From positions 1-5,778 of the forward strand of contig CAYRWY010000385.1 of assembly GCA_964427955.1 (NCBI GenBank): a stretch of DNA of 5,778 nt, read 5' to 3'. The notes beneath the pieces were generated by a model. That model was not told the DNA's origin. It was given only the letters and a program-made list of their open reading frames with translations, and did no database searches. Below are positions 1 through 5,778 of this stretch, in pieces (the stretch's first letter is position 1; the number at the start of each line of letters is the position of its first letter). The DNA is from JACRBK01 sp964427955. GTDB taxonomy: Bacteria; Chloroflexota; Anaerolineae; Aggregatilineales; Aggregatilineaceae. Position numbers and translations under genes: made by a program.

Positions 1-603
1 CAGAATCTCGTCGGTGCAGGTGTAGGGCGCGTGGGGCGCGACGGACGGGACGATCAGCGGGTGATCGCGCCAATCTTCGATGAAGCGGCGCGTGTAGGCG
101 AGGCTTTCCTCGAAGCTCTCGGCGTCGGGCGCGGGGTACTTCATGATGGTCTGGCCGCACACACCGCGCAGCCCGGCCTGGGCGGTGGCCGCCGCCACGT
201 CGGCCTCGAAGTAGTACATGTCGGCAAAGAGCGTCGTCCCGCCCCGGATCATCTCGGCGCAGGCCAGCTCGGTGCCCAGGCGGCAGAAGTCCGGGCTGAC
301 GAATTGACGCTCGACGGGCATCATGTAGCCCAGCAGCCAGACGTCCAGACGCAGGTCGTCGGCCATCGCACGCAGCAGCGTCATGGGCATGTGCGTATGA
401 GCATTGACCAGACCGGGGAGCACAATCTGGCCGGAGCAATCGATCACGTGGTCGGCCTGATATTTCGCCAGGATGGTATCGGCATCGCCAACAGCCAGGA
501 TGCTGTCGCCTTGAATAGCGACCGCCCCCTGCTTGTAGCGATCCAGGGCCTCGTTCATGGTCAGCACGACGCCGCCGGTTAATAAGGTATCTATGTGCTG
601 CAT
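1..603 (-). CDS. MtaD-like amidohydrolase (MTA/SAH deaminase group), N-terminal part
   Basis: This is the first 201 codons of a metal-dependent amidohydrolase; the rest lies beyond the left edge. Family members hydrolytically deaminate adenine nucleosides such as 5'-methylthioadenosine and S-adenosylhomocysteine in the cytoplasm, feeding purine and methionine salvage. The protein opens with MQHIDTLLTGGVVLTMNE, a small beta-sandwich start typical of the superfamily. Next comes the metal-binding HxH in LPGLVNAHTHMPMTLLRAM (His69, His71), then ADDLRLDVWL (81-90), which is the position of the family's substrate-contact loop. GGTTLFADMYYFE (121-133) and APHAPYTCT (189-197) follow. This run of motifs closely follows Thermotoga maritima TM0936, a characterised MTA/SAH deaminase, as I remember it. 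The ATG at 603-601 is chosen because an AAGGA lies 9 bases upstream and a perfect TATAAT lies further up. The later metal ligands (His, Asp) are not in view. Related chlorohydrolases or guanine deaminase remain possible, so the exact substrate is less sure than the family. Confidence 0.88.
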   Translation of the reverse strand, partial: MQHIDTLLTGGVVLTMNEALDRYKQGAVAIQGDSILAVGDADTILAKYQADHVIDCSGQIVLPGLVNAHTHMPMTLLRAMADDLRLDVWLLGYMMPVERQFVSPDFCRLGTELACAEMIRGGTTLFADMYYFEADVAAATAQAGLRGVCGQTIMKYPAPDAESFEESLAYTRRFIEDWRDHPLIVPSVAPHAPYTCTDEIL

Positions 604-612
604 CAATCTTTT

Positions 613-617
613 TCCTT
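613..617 (-). promoter_or_regulatory. Ribosome binding site of the amidohydrolase
   Basis: The minus strand reads AAGGA followed by an A-rich 9-base spacer and then ATG. The site lies in a purine-rich stretch and supports the chosen start at 603. Confidence 0.6.
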
Positions 618-644
618 TTTTCCCGTTCCGGTAAAATTCCGCAT

Positions 645-650
645 ATTATA
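645..650 (-). promoter_or_regulatory. -10 element of the amidohydrolase promoter
   Basis: On the minus strand this reads TATAAT, a perfect sigma-70 type -10 hexamer. It sits about 41 bases upstream of the amidohydrolase ATG, giving an inferred 5' leader of about 34 bases. No good -35 hexamer is found at 16-18 bases spacing (the sequence there is GGAGCA-like), and no TGn extension is present. The promoter may therefore be activator-dependent or weak. Confidence 0.5.
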
Positions 651-663
651 GCGCAAAAGTACA

Positions 664-681
664 ATGGTGCTCCGGCACCAT
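664..681. repeat. 18-base palindrome between divergent promoters, candidate operator
   Basis: The sequence ATGGTGC TCCG GCACCAT is a perfect 7-base inverted repeat around a 4-base centre. It occupies the expected -35 region of both the leftward -10 (645-650) and the rightward -10 (684-689). Its right end overlaps the TGT extension of the latter. That placement suits a protein-binding operator controlling both directions. If transcribed from further upstream, it could also form an RNA hairpin closed by C-G around UCCG, a UNCG-class tetraloop. Operator function is inference; no regulator gene is in the window. Confidence 0.5.
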
Positions 682-689
682 GTTATAAT
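681..689 (+). promoter_or_regulatory. Extended -10 promoter facing right
   Basis: TGT TATAAT is a perfect extended -10 (TGn plus TATAAT). The candidate -35 at 661-666 (ACAATG, 17-base spacer) does not match TTGACA, but extended -10 promoters can do without one. The inferred start of transcription near 696 gives a leader of about 36 bases to the small ORF at 733. It could also drive the ABC transporter gene, since no terminator with a T-run is seen between them. Confidence 0.5.
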
Positions 690-732
690 CCGGACTATCG
701 TCCAGTCGAGCACGGAAAGGAGCGGTAAAAAC

Positions 733-789
733 ATGTCGTCCAACCAAACCACCCCCAACCCAGGTACAAAGGTGCTGGACCGCGCTTAG
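733..789 (+). CDS. Possible 18-residue small ORF or leader peptide
   Basis: An ATG with AAAGGAG 10 bases upstream (716-722) and an extended -10 promoter further up opens a frame encoding MSSNQTTPNPGTKVLDRA, closed by TAG. The product is polar, rich in Asn, Thr and Pro, and has no signal peptide, membrane segment or recognisable motif. It lies 168 bases before the ABC transporter start on the same strand. An in-frame upstream ATG at 664 would give 41 residues but has no ribosome site and lies inside the promoter. It could be a leader peptide for the transporter, a free small protein, or the stub of a gene whose body was lost. Reading on past the TAG gives 22 more codons with no familiar sequence. 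Translation is supported only by the initiation signals. Confidence 0.35.
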   Translation: MSSNQTTPNPGTKVLDRA

Positions 790-860
790 AAGATCCGGAG
801 ACTCGCGCCCTCCCCTGGATCATTCCCCCAAGTACCCGTGTGCCTGACGACCTCCTGACG

Positions 861-898
861 TGAGGTGATATAGTGCTGCCTGCCAGCCGGTCACCTCA
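861..898. repeat. Inverted repeat in the ABC transporter leader
   Basis: TGAGGTGA (861-868) and TCACCTCA (891-898) are perfect 8-base inverted copies separated by 22 bases. Inside that loop GCTG (875-878) and CAGC (884-887) can pair as well, so the RNA could form a two-part hairpin. It ends 59 bases before the transporter ATG. No T-run follows, so it is not a standard intrinsic terminator. It may be a leader structure or a protein site. Confidence 0.4.
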
Positions 899-957
899 GA
901 GCTGGTGCGGATCGTTCCGCTGCGTCATATCCCAAACCAATCACTCACAAGGCGCTC

Positions 958-2691
958 ATGTCACACTCGGTGCGTGTCAGAAGATTTCTGTCGTATTACC
1001 GTCCCTATCGCGGGCTGCTGGCCGCGGACCTGGCCTGCGCCATCGTCGTCTCGGCGACGGCGCTGATCCTCCCGCTGTGCGCCCGCGCGATCACCCAAAC
1101 GTTGGCCGCCCCCTCCCGGATCGCCGCCATCGGCGTGCTCATGCTGGGGCTGGTGGCCGTACAGACGGCGTGCGAAATGTTCGTCGATTATCGCGGCCAC
1201 GCGATGGGCGCGATGATGGAAAGCGATATGCGGCGCGACCTGTTCGATCACTACCAAAAGCTGTCGTTCAACTTCTACGACGACCAGAAAACCGGCCAGC
1301 TCATGTCGCGCCTCACCAACGATCTATTCTGGCTGTCGGAACTGTACCACCACGGCCCGGAAGATCTCGCGATTGCCGTGCTGAAATTCAGCGGCGCGTT
1401 CGTCATCCTGCTGCGCATCGACGTGACGCTGACGCTGCTGATCTTCCTCTTTCTGCCATGCATGGCGGCGTATGCGTTTTACTTCAACCGCCAGATGAAC
1501 CGCGCCCTGAGCCAGAGCCGGGAGCGCATCGGCGACGTCAACGCCCAGGTCGAAGACACGCTGGCGGGCATCCGCGTCGTCAAGTCGTTCACCAACGAGG
1601 CGCTGGAGCGGCAGAAATTCGACCGGGCCAACACCCGGTTCCTGGCGAGCCGCCAGGCGGGCTACCGCAGCGAAGCCTACTTTTCGGGCGGGATGGGCGC
1701 GTTCACCCAGCTTTTCCCGTTGGCCGTGATCGTGCTGGGCGGGATCGGCATCTCGCGCGGGGACCTGACGCTGCCGGATCTGCTGACGTTTCTGCTGTAC
1801 GTCGGCAGCCTGACCGAGCCGATCCAGCGGGCGGTGAACTTCACCCGGCTGTACCAGGAGGGCATCACCGGCTTCAACCGCTTCGCCGAGATCATGGCAC
1901 TCGCGCCGGACATCCAGGACGCGCCGCAGGCCAGCGATCCGCCGCCAATCCGGGGCGAGATCGAGTTCCAGGCGGTCAGCTTCAAATATCGCGACGATCA
2001 CCAGGAAGTGGTCAAGAACCTGTCGCTGCACATCCGGGCCGGAGAGTACGTCGCGCTGGTGGGATCGTCCGGCGTGGGCAAAACGACGCTGTGCTCGCTG
2101 ATCCCACGCTTCTACGAGGTCAGCGGAGGCTGCATCCGGATCGATGGGCGGGACATCCGCGACCTGCGGCTGCACGCGCTGCGGCGCAGCATCGGCGTGG
2201 TGCAGCAGGACGTCTACCTGTTCGCCGGGACGGTGGCCGACAACATCCGCTACGGCCAGCCGGAGGCCAGCCTGGACGAGATCGTCGAGGCGGCGAAAAA
2301 AGCCAACGCGCACGAGTTCATCCTGGCGCTGCCGCAGGGCTACGCGACCGACATCGGGCAGCGCGGCGTCAAGCTGTCGGGCGGGCAGAAACAACGCGTG
2401 AGCATCGCCCGGGTGTTCCTGAAAAATCCGCCGATCCTGATCCTGGACGAAGCGACCAGCGCCCTGGATAACGAGAGCGAAAAAGCGGTCCAGGCGTCGC
2501 TGGAGCGGCTGATCGAAGACCGCACCACCCTGGTGATCGCCCACCGGCTGTCCACGATTCGCAGCGCCCGGCGGATCGTCGTCCTGACGGACGAGGGCAT
2601 CGGCGAGCAGGGCACGCACGACGAGCTGGTCGCGTTGAACGGGACTTACGCGAAACTGTACAATGCTGGCGAGAACTGCAACAGCGCGTAA
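958..2691 (+). CDS. Half-size ABC exporter, fused permease and ATPase
   Basis: This 577-residue protein is a complete type I (MsbA-like) exporter half-transporter. It should work as a dimer in the cytoplasmic membrane, using ATP to move lipids, drugs or peptides outward; the substrate cannot be told. The membrane domain covers about residues 10-310, with hydrophobic segments near 21-45, 55-75, 138-178 and 248-285. Coupling-region motifs include NFYDDQKTGQLMSRLTND (105-122). The ATPase domain covers about 334-570. It shows the A-loop Tyr344, Walker A GSSGVGKTT (369-377), Q-loop Gln417, signature LSGGQ (473-477), Walker B ILILDE (493-498, catalytic Glu498), D-loop SALD (501-504) and H-loop His529. 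All catalytic residues are present, so it should be active as a homodimer. The length is normal for the family. AAGG five bases before the ATG, and the typical N-terminus, support the start. It probably shares an operon with the membrane EEP gene 49 bases downstream. Confidence 0.95.
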   Translation: MSHSVRVRRFLSYYRPYRGLLAADLACAIVVSATALILPLCARAITQTLAAPSRIAAIGVLMLGLVAVQTACEMFVDYRGHAMGAMMESDMRRDLFDHYQKLSFNFYDDQKTGQLMSRLTNDLFWLSELYHHGPEDLAIAVLKFSGAFVILLRIDVTLTLLIFLFLPCMAAYAFYFNRQMNRALSQSRERIGDVNAQVEDTLAGIRVVKSFTNEALERQKFDRANTRFLASRQAGYRSEAYFSGGMGAFTQLFPLAVIVLGGIGISRGDLTLPDLLTFLLYVGSLTEPIQRAVNFTRLYQEGITGFNRFAEIMALAPDIQDAPQASDPPPIRGEIEFQAVSFKYRDDHQEVVKNLSLHIRAGEYVALVGSSGVGKTTLCSLIPRFYEVSGGCIRIDGRDIRDLRLHALRRSIGVVQQDVYLFAGTVADNIRYGQPEASLDEIVEAAKKANAHEFILALPQGYATDIGQRGVKLSGGQKQRVSIARVFLKNPPILILDEATSALDNESEKAVQASLERLIEDRTTLVIAHRLSTIRSARRIVVLTDEGIGEQGTHDELVALNGTYAKLYNAGENCNSA

Positions 2692-2731
2692 AATCGTAGA
2701 CGGTAAGCGTTAGCTTTTGAATCGCATTCAT

Positions 2732-2735
2732 GAGG
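2732..2735 (+). promoter_or_regulatory. Ribosome binding site deciding the EEP protein start
   Basis: GAGG lies five bases before ATG 2741. The alternative TTG at 2717 would add eight residues (MNRIHEDV) and has no comparable site in front. This decides for the ATG. Confidence 0.55.
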
Positions 2736-2740
2736 ACGTC

Positions 2741-4894
2741 ATGTCGCAACTACGGCAGGATTTTCTGCGTACGATAGAAGCTGGTGCAGTCGGGCTGTGC
2801 CTGGTCCAGGCAGTGCGCTATGTGTACGCCACCCTGTACGCGCGCGCCAGCAGTGCCGATCTCGTCCAACGGGTGGCCGATTCCAGCCGCCTGTCCGGGG
2901 TGCCCGGCGTGGTCCAACTCGACACCATTCAGGGCGAGATCGTGATCCTGGTGGCGCTGCTGCTGCTGCCCGTGCTGGCCCTGATCATCAGCCGGTGGCG
3001 GGTCAGCCTGCCGTTCGCCGTGATGCTGGTCGCGCTGGGGCGCTCGATGGCGCTGCAAGCCGACGATCTGCGCGTCCCAGCGGCAGGACTGGTGATCGGC
3101 GCGGGGCTGCTGTACCTGGCCCTGACGATCATCCGGCGTCCGGCGTTTTTCCCCAGCGCGATCCTGCTGGGCTTCGCCGGGGACCAGTTGATCCGCGCGG
3201 CGGGCGACACCTTCGACCGCACCTGGCAGAGCGATTACTCCGTCCAGTTCGGGACGCAGTTCGATCTCGACATGGGCATCCTGGTCTCGGCAGCGGCGAT
3301 CCTGCTGATCCTGTTCTCGATTGTGACGTGGTACGTCGAAGCGCGCGCTGCCGAGCAAGAACGCCAGCGCGAAGGCTACGCCCCGCCCCTGGCCGGGCAG
3401 ATGAACCTCTGGGGCGGGCTGGCGCTGGGCGGTTTGCTGTACCTGGAATTCACCGTGCTCGGCCTGCCGAACGCCGTCGCGCACTGGTCCGGGACGGATT
3501 ATACCGGGCTGGTGCCCTGGCTGTTGGCCGCGACCCTGCTGCCACTCGTGCCCGAAGTGCGCGAGCAGGCGCGGCGCTTCGCGGGGATGTTCGACGGCGC
3601 GTGGCGCGGCTGGCTGTGGGTGCTGCTGGTGGGCCTGCTGATCGTCACCGGGCGGCGCTACGACGGCCTGTTGGCCGGGTTCGCCCTGGTGGTGGCGCAG
3701 TTCCTCACCGGGCTGACGCTGTGGTGGCTGATCCAGACCGGCATTCCGCGCCGCAACCTGACCGAGATCACCATGATCATCGCGGTGATCGGCTTCGCGG
3801 CGCTGGCGGTGGGCGACTACTTCACCTACGACTACGCCTACGTGCGCGACCTGCGCCAGCCGTATGAGAACGTGGGCGACGTGCTGCGCTCGTTCCGGGG
3901 CATGGGCCTGGGACTGGCGTTGATCGCGGCGCTGTTGATGTCGATCCCGATGATCCTCACCCGGCGGCGCATCCCCTGGCGCGGCGGGCGGACGTTCTAC
4001 ACACTGGCCACGCTGGTGCTGATCCTCGGCGTGAGCTTCGCCGGGGCGAATTTCGGCGTGGATGACGCGATCCGCCGCCCGATCAATGCCGACTGCCTGC
4101 GCGTGGCGAGCTTCAACATCCACGGCGGCTACTCGTCCTTCTTCGATCCGAACCTGGACCGCGTGGCCGATCTGATCGAACTGAACGGTGCGGACATCGT
4201 GCTGCTGCAAGAGGTCGATACCGGGCGGATGGCGAGCTTTGGCGTCGATCAGGCGCTGTGGCTGGCGCACCAACTCGACATGGAATGGGCTTTCTACCCG
4301 CAGAACGAGACGCTGGAAGGGATCGCCGTGCTCAGCCGCGTGCCCATCGACAGCGTCTACGGCCTGGACCTGCCGAGCGAAGGCAACCAGTCCGCCGCCA
4401 TGCACGTCGTGCTCAACCCGGAACGGCTGGTCGCCGATCCGCTGACGGGACAGCTCGGCCAACTGCACGTCTACAATGCCTGGCTCGGCTTCCGCGAGGC
4501 GCAGCGCAACGGCCAGGCCGTGCCGGAAGGCGAACAGGATCAGAACCGGCAGATGCGCACGCTGCTAGACTGGATCGCCGGGCAGCACGCCCCGGCCTGG
4601 ACCGACCGGATCATCCTGGGCGGGACGTTCAATTTCCCGCCGGAGTCGCCGCTGTATACCACGCTGCGCGCGGGCGAGGCGATCAAGGACCCGTTCGCCG
4701 GGCTGCGCAAAGAAGACGCGATGACCGTGTTCCTGGTGGATGGGACCGCCGCCCGCTACGACTATCTGTGGACGTTCAACATCCCGCTGGTGGGGGCGAT
4801 GGTCGATCAGAGCGGCGAGGCGGCCAACGCCTCCGATCACCGCTCGGCGATCATCGCGGTGGCCCGGCGCGAGGGGGTGACCTGCCAGCCGTAG
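2741..4894 (+). CDS. Polytopic membrane protein with C-terminal EEP (DNase I-like fold) domain
   Basis: This is a 717-residue protein. ATG 2741 is preferred over an in-frame TTG at 2717 because GAGG lies five bases before it. Residues 1-437 contain about 13 hydrophobic helices (roughly 12-33, 65-83, 89-105, 113-131, 136-152, 178-197, 222-243, 257-272, 290-303, 308-330, 341-360, 387-407, 417-437). Arg-rich loops (SRWR, RRP, PEVREQARR, GIPRRN, TRRRIPWRGGR) fall consistently on one side. By the positive-inside rule the N-terminus is cytoplasmic and the C-terminal domain is outside. Residues about 452-712 match the endonuclease/exonuclease/phosphatase fold: FNIHGG (Asn459), LLQEVD (Glu491), GGTFN (Asn631), YDYLW (Asp674) and SDH (698-700). 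Two expected catalytic residues look replaced: the His of the usual NTHL is Trp581 (NAWL), and the first Asp of GDFN is Thr629. Family members cleave phosphodiesters in nucleic acids, inositol phosphates or sphingolipids. Here activity is doubtful and the substrate unknown. The layout recalls eukaryotic CWH43/PGAP2IP. It probably shares an operon with the ABC exporter. Confidence 0.85.
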   Translation: MSQLRQDFLRTIEAGAVGLCLVQAVRYVYATLYARASSADLVQRVADSSRLSGVPGVVQLDTIQGEIVILVALLLLPVLALIISRWRVSLPFAVMLVALGRSMALQADDLRVPAAGLVIGAGLLYLALTIIRRPAFFPSAILLGFAGDQLIRAAGDTFDRTWQSDYSVQFGTQFDLDMGILVSAAAILLILFSIVTWYVEARAAEQERQREGYAPPLAGQMNLWGGLALGGLLYLEFTVLGLPNAVAHWSGTDYTGLVPWLLAATLLPLVPEVREQARRFAGMFDGAWRGWLWVLLVGLLIVTGRRYDGLLAGFALVVAQFLTGLTLWWLIQTGIPRRNLTEITMIIAVIGFAALAVGDYFTYDYAYVRDLRQPYENVGDVLRSFRGMGLGLALIAALLMSIPMILTRRRIPWRGGRTFYTLATLVLILGVSFAGANFGVDDAIRRPINADCLRVASFNIHGGYSSFFDPNLDRVADLIELNGADIVLLQEVDTGRMASFGVDQALWLAHQLDMEWAFYPQNETLEGIAVLSRVPIDSVYGLDLPSEGNQSAAMHVVLNPERLVADPLTGQLGQLHVYNAWLGFREAQRNGQAVPEGEQDQNRQMRTLLDWIAGQHAPAWTDRIILGGTFNFPPESPLYTTLRAGEAIKDPFAGLRKEDAMTVFLVDGTAARYDYLWTFNIPLVGAMVDQSGEAANASDHRSAIIAVARREGVTCQP

Positions 4895-4900
4895 GGGAAT

Positions 4901-4940
4901 TTACCTCACCCCCGGCCCCTCTCCAGGCGGTGGCGAGGGG
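4901..4940. repeat. Dispersed intergenic palindrome, copy 1
   Basis: The stretch begins TTACCTCACC and continues into CCCCTCTCC (4916-4924), which pairs with GGCGAGGGG (4932-4940) around a 7-base loop with one internal mismatch. It starts six bases after the stop codon of the EEP gene. A variant copy lies at 5713-5749 after the next gene. Sequences of this kind are, to my knowledge, common dispersed intergenic repeats in Chloroflexota. No T-run follows, so it is not a classical terminator, though it may stabilise mRNA ends. Confidence 0.6.
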
Positions 4941-5020
4941 GAGCGACGCAGAGGAAACGTCGAGGTAGGGCGGCGCCCTGCTCGGAAGAAAGGCAAGACC
5001 GGCTTTCAATTACGCGAATC

Positions 5021-5024
5021 GAGG
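5021..5024 (+). promoter_or_regulatory. Ribosome binding site of the MOSC gene
   Basis: GAGG (within GAGGACACCA) ends six bases before ATG 5031, which is good Shine-Dalgarno spacing. The gene begins with MQLLSVNIGK, a normal YiiM-type N-terminus, so this start is well supported. Confidence 0.6.
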
Positions 5025-5030
5025 ACACCA

Positions 5031-5681
5031 ATGCAGCTACTCAGCGTAAATATCGGGAAGAAAAGCGCGATCCAGATGGCGAAGAAGTCCGACGAGACCG
5101 GCATTTTCAAGCAGCCGGTCGAAGCGTCCGTGCTGATCACGACCTTCGGACTTGAACAGGATGCCATCGTCGATACCGAGAATCACGGCGGGGCGGATCA
5201 GGCCGTGTACGTCTACAGCGACGACGATTACCGCTGGTGGGCGGAAACCCTGGGACGTGCGCTGGCGCCGGGGACGTTCGGCGAAAACCTGACCATCAGC
5301 GACCTGCCGACCGGCGATCTCCAGGTGGGCGACCGGCTGCGCGTGGGGGCGGCGCTGATCGAAATCACCGCGCCGCGCATTCCATGCGCGACCCTGGCGG
5401 CGCGCATGGGCGATCCAGCGTTCGTCAAACGCTTTCGGGCGGCAGAGCGTCCGGGGCTGTACTGCCGCGTGATCGAGCCGGGCCGGATTCAGGTGGGCGA
5501 TCCGGTGACGCTGGAACGCCACGCCGGGCCGACCATCACCGTCAACACGCTGTTCCGCCAGTATTACGTGCTCCCGGACCTGGACGAAGCCACCCTGCGA
5601 CGGACGCTGGCAGCGCCCCTCGCCAGCCGGGCGCGGCGGGAGTACCAGGAGCGGCTGGACCGGCTGGTTCAGCAGGGTTAA
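5031..5681 (+). CDS. YiiM-like MOSC domain protein
   Basis: This 216-residue cytoplasmic protein matches the YiiM branch of the MOSC family (E. coli YiiM is about 224 residues). MOSC proteins bind molybdenum cofactor, and YiiM-type proteins reduce N-hydroxylated bases such as 6-N-hydroxylaminopurine, protecting the cell from mutagenic base analogues. Visible motifs are GIFKQPV (24-30), the HGG loop (52-54) with DQAVYVYSDDDYRWW (56-70), FGENL (83-87), and IPCATLAARMG (117-127) carrying the conserved cofactor-binding Cys119. The C-terminal part, about 170-212 (NTLFRQYYVLPDLDEATLRR onward), matches the three-helix domain that follows MOSC in YiiM. All expected parts are present, so it looks functional. 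GAGG six bases before the ATG supports the start. It lies 136 bases after the EEP gene with a repeat between, so it may be a separate unit; no strong promoter was found. An electron-donor partner is not in view. Confidence 0.9.
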   Translation: MQLLSVNIGKKSAIQMAKKSDETGIFKQPVEASVLITTFGLEQDAIVDTENHGGADQAVYVYSDDDYRWWAETLGRALAPGTFGENLTISDLPTGDLQVGDRLRVGAALIEITAPRIPCATLAARMGDPAFVKRFRAAERPGLYCRVIEPGRIQVGDPVTLERHAGPTITVNTLFRQYYVLPDLDEATLRRTLAAPLASRARREYQERLDRLVQQG

Positions 5682-5712
5682 GCGGAGGGCGCAGGCGAAG
5701 ATTTGCCGTTTT

Positions 5713-5749
5713 TTACCTCACCTCCTCTCCAATCATGCTGGAGAGGGGG
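5713..5749. repeat. Dispersed intergenic palindrome, copy 2
   Basis: TTACCTCACC is identical to the start of copy 1 at 4901. It runs into CCTCCTCTCC, of which 5721-5730 pairs with GGAGAGGGGG (5740-5749) around a 9-base loop, with one G-T wobble. The copy begins 31 bases after the MOSC stop codon. A run of six T lies just before the repeat, on the wrong side for a rightward intrinsic terminator. Compared with copy 1 it lacks the central CCCGG block, so the two are diverged members of one family. Confidence 0.6.
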
Positions 5750-5778
5750 ATTGAACTTCGGGTGGAGTAAGTCCCCTC

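Larger units (their letters stand above)
604..957. other. 354-base regulatory interval without a large gene
   Basis: Between the divergent amidohydrolase and ABC transporter genes there is no long coding frame that looks real. The left third (604-732) holds the two opposed -10 elements, the 18-base palindrome and the small ORF's ribosome site. The middle holds the 18-codon ORF. The right part holds a weak GATCC/GGATC hairpin (792-821), the 8-base inverted repeat at 861-898, and AAGG at 949-952 as the transporter ribosome site. I see no tRNA, riboswitch or T-tailed terminator. Confidence 0.6.

Noticed and set aside
31..582. Rightward 183-codon open frame opposite the amidohydrolase
   Set aside because: The minus strand here encodes clear amidohydrolase motifs (HxH, APHAPYTC) with a promoter and ribosome site. 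The plus-strand frame has no recognisable domain and is a GC-bias shadow.
792..821. Hairpin GATCCGG/CTGGATC as a terminator of the small ORF
   Set aside because: The stem is short with a G-T wobble and a 16-base loop, and a C-rich stretch rather than a T-run follows.
873..2471. 532-codon frame overlapping the ABC exporter on the same strand
   Set aside because: Its product is an Arg/Gly/Pro-rich low-complexity sequence without motifs, typical of a shifted frame in GC-rich DNA. The exporter frame carries every ABC motif.
1324..2619. 431-codon minus-strand frame inside the ABC exporter
   Set aside because: It is antisense to a motif-complete gene, and its Asp/Arg/Gln/Ala-rich composition is that of a complementary-strand shadow.
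2750..4468. 572-codon minus-strand frame inside the membrane EEP gene
   Set aside because: The His/Gln/Arg-rich product mirrors hydrophobic codons on the opposite strand. There is no domain, and the plus-strand frame has helices plus EEP motifs.
5705..5749. T-run plus hairpin after the MOSC gene as an intrinsic terminator
   Set aside because: The six T lie before the hairpin on the plus strand. On the minus strand they read as A after the hairpin. Neither orientation gives a stem followed by a U-tract.

Overview
The window is GC-rich, bacterial, and tightly coding. It most likely comes from a Chloroflexota genome, possibly Anaerolineae-like. The taxonomic hint is inference: it rests on high GC with strong G/C third-position bias (long spurious open frames on both strands), and on two intergenic palindromes of the 'TTACCTCACC...CCTCTCC' type that resemble dispersed repeats I know from Chloroflexota genomes. 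No rRNA, tRNA, CRISPR array, transposase or phage gene is visible.

Layout. Positions 1-603 (minus strand) hold the N-terminal 201 residues of an MtaD-like amidohydrolase (methylthioadenosine/S-adenosylhomocysteine deaminase group), cut by the window edge. Positions 604-957 are a 354-base regulatory interval. It has back-to-back -10 elements pointing in opposite directions, an 18-base palindrome between them, an 18-codon ORF with a strong ribosome binding site, and a second inverted repeat just ahead of the next gene. Positions 958-2691 (plus) encode a complete half-size ABC exporter with all nucleotide-binding motifs. Positions 2741-4894 (plus), 49 bases downstream and probably in the same operon, encode a 717-residue membrane protein. 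It has about 13 predicted transmembrane helices followed by a C-terminal endonuclease/exonuclease/phosphatase (EEP) fold domain. Positions 5031-5681 (plus) encode a complete YiiM-like MOSC protein. Each of the last two genes is followed by a copy of the same palindromic repeat.

How the genes may work together. The deaminase is transcribed away from the others and belongs to nucleoside or methyl-cycle salvage. The ABC exporter and the membrane EEP protein are the likely functional pair. Positive-inside loops place the EEP domain outside the cytoplasm, so a transporter that exports or flips a lipid-like substrate next to a surface-exposed EEP domain is plausible, but the substrate is unknown. 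The MOSC protein looks like a separate detoxification gene.

The most notable point is the EEP protein. Its many-helix-plus-EEP architecture recalls eukaryotic CWH43/PGAP2IP proteins, and two catalytic positions of the EEP fold appear substituted (His to Trp, Asp to Thr). Nothing in the window amounts to a clearly new defence or mobile system.
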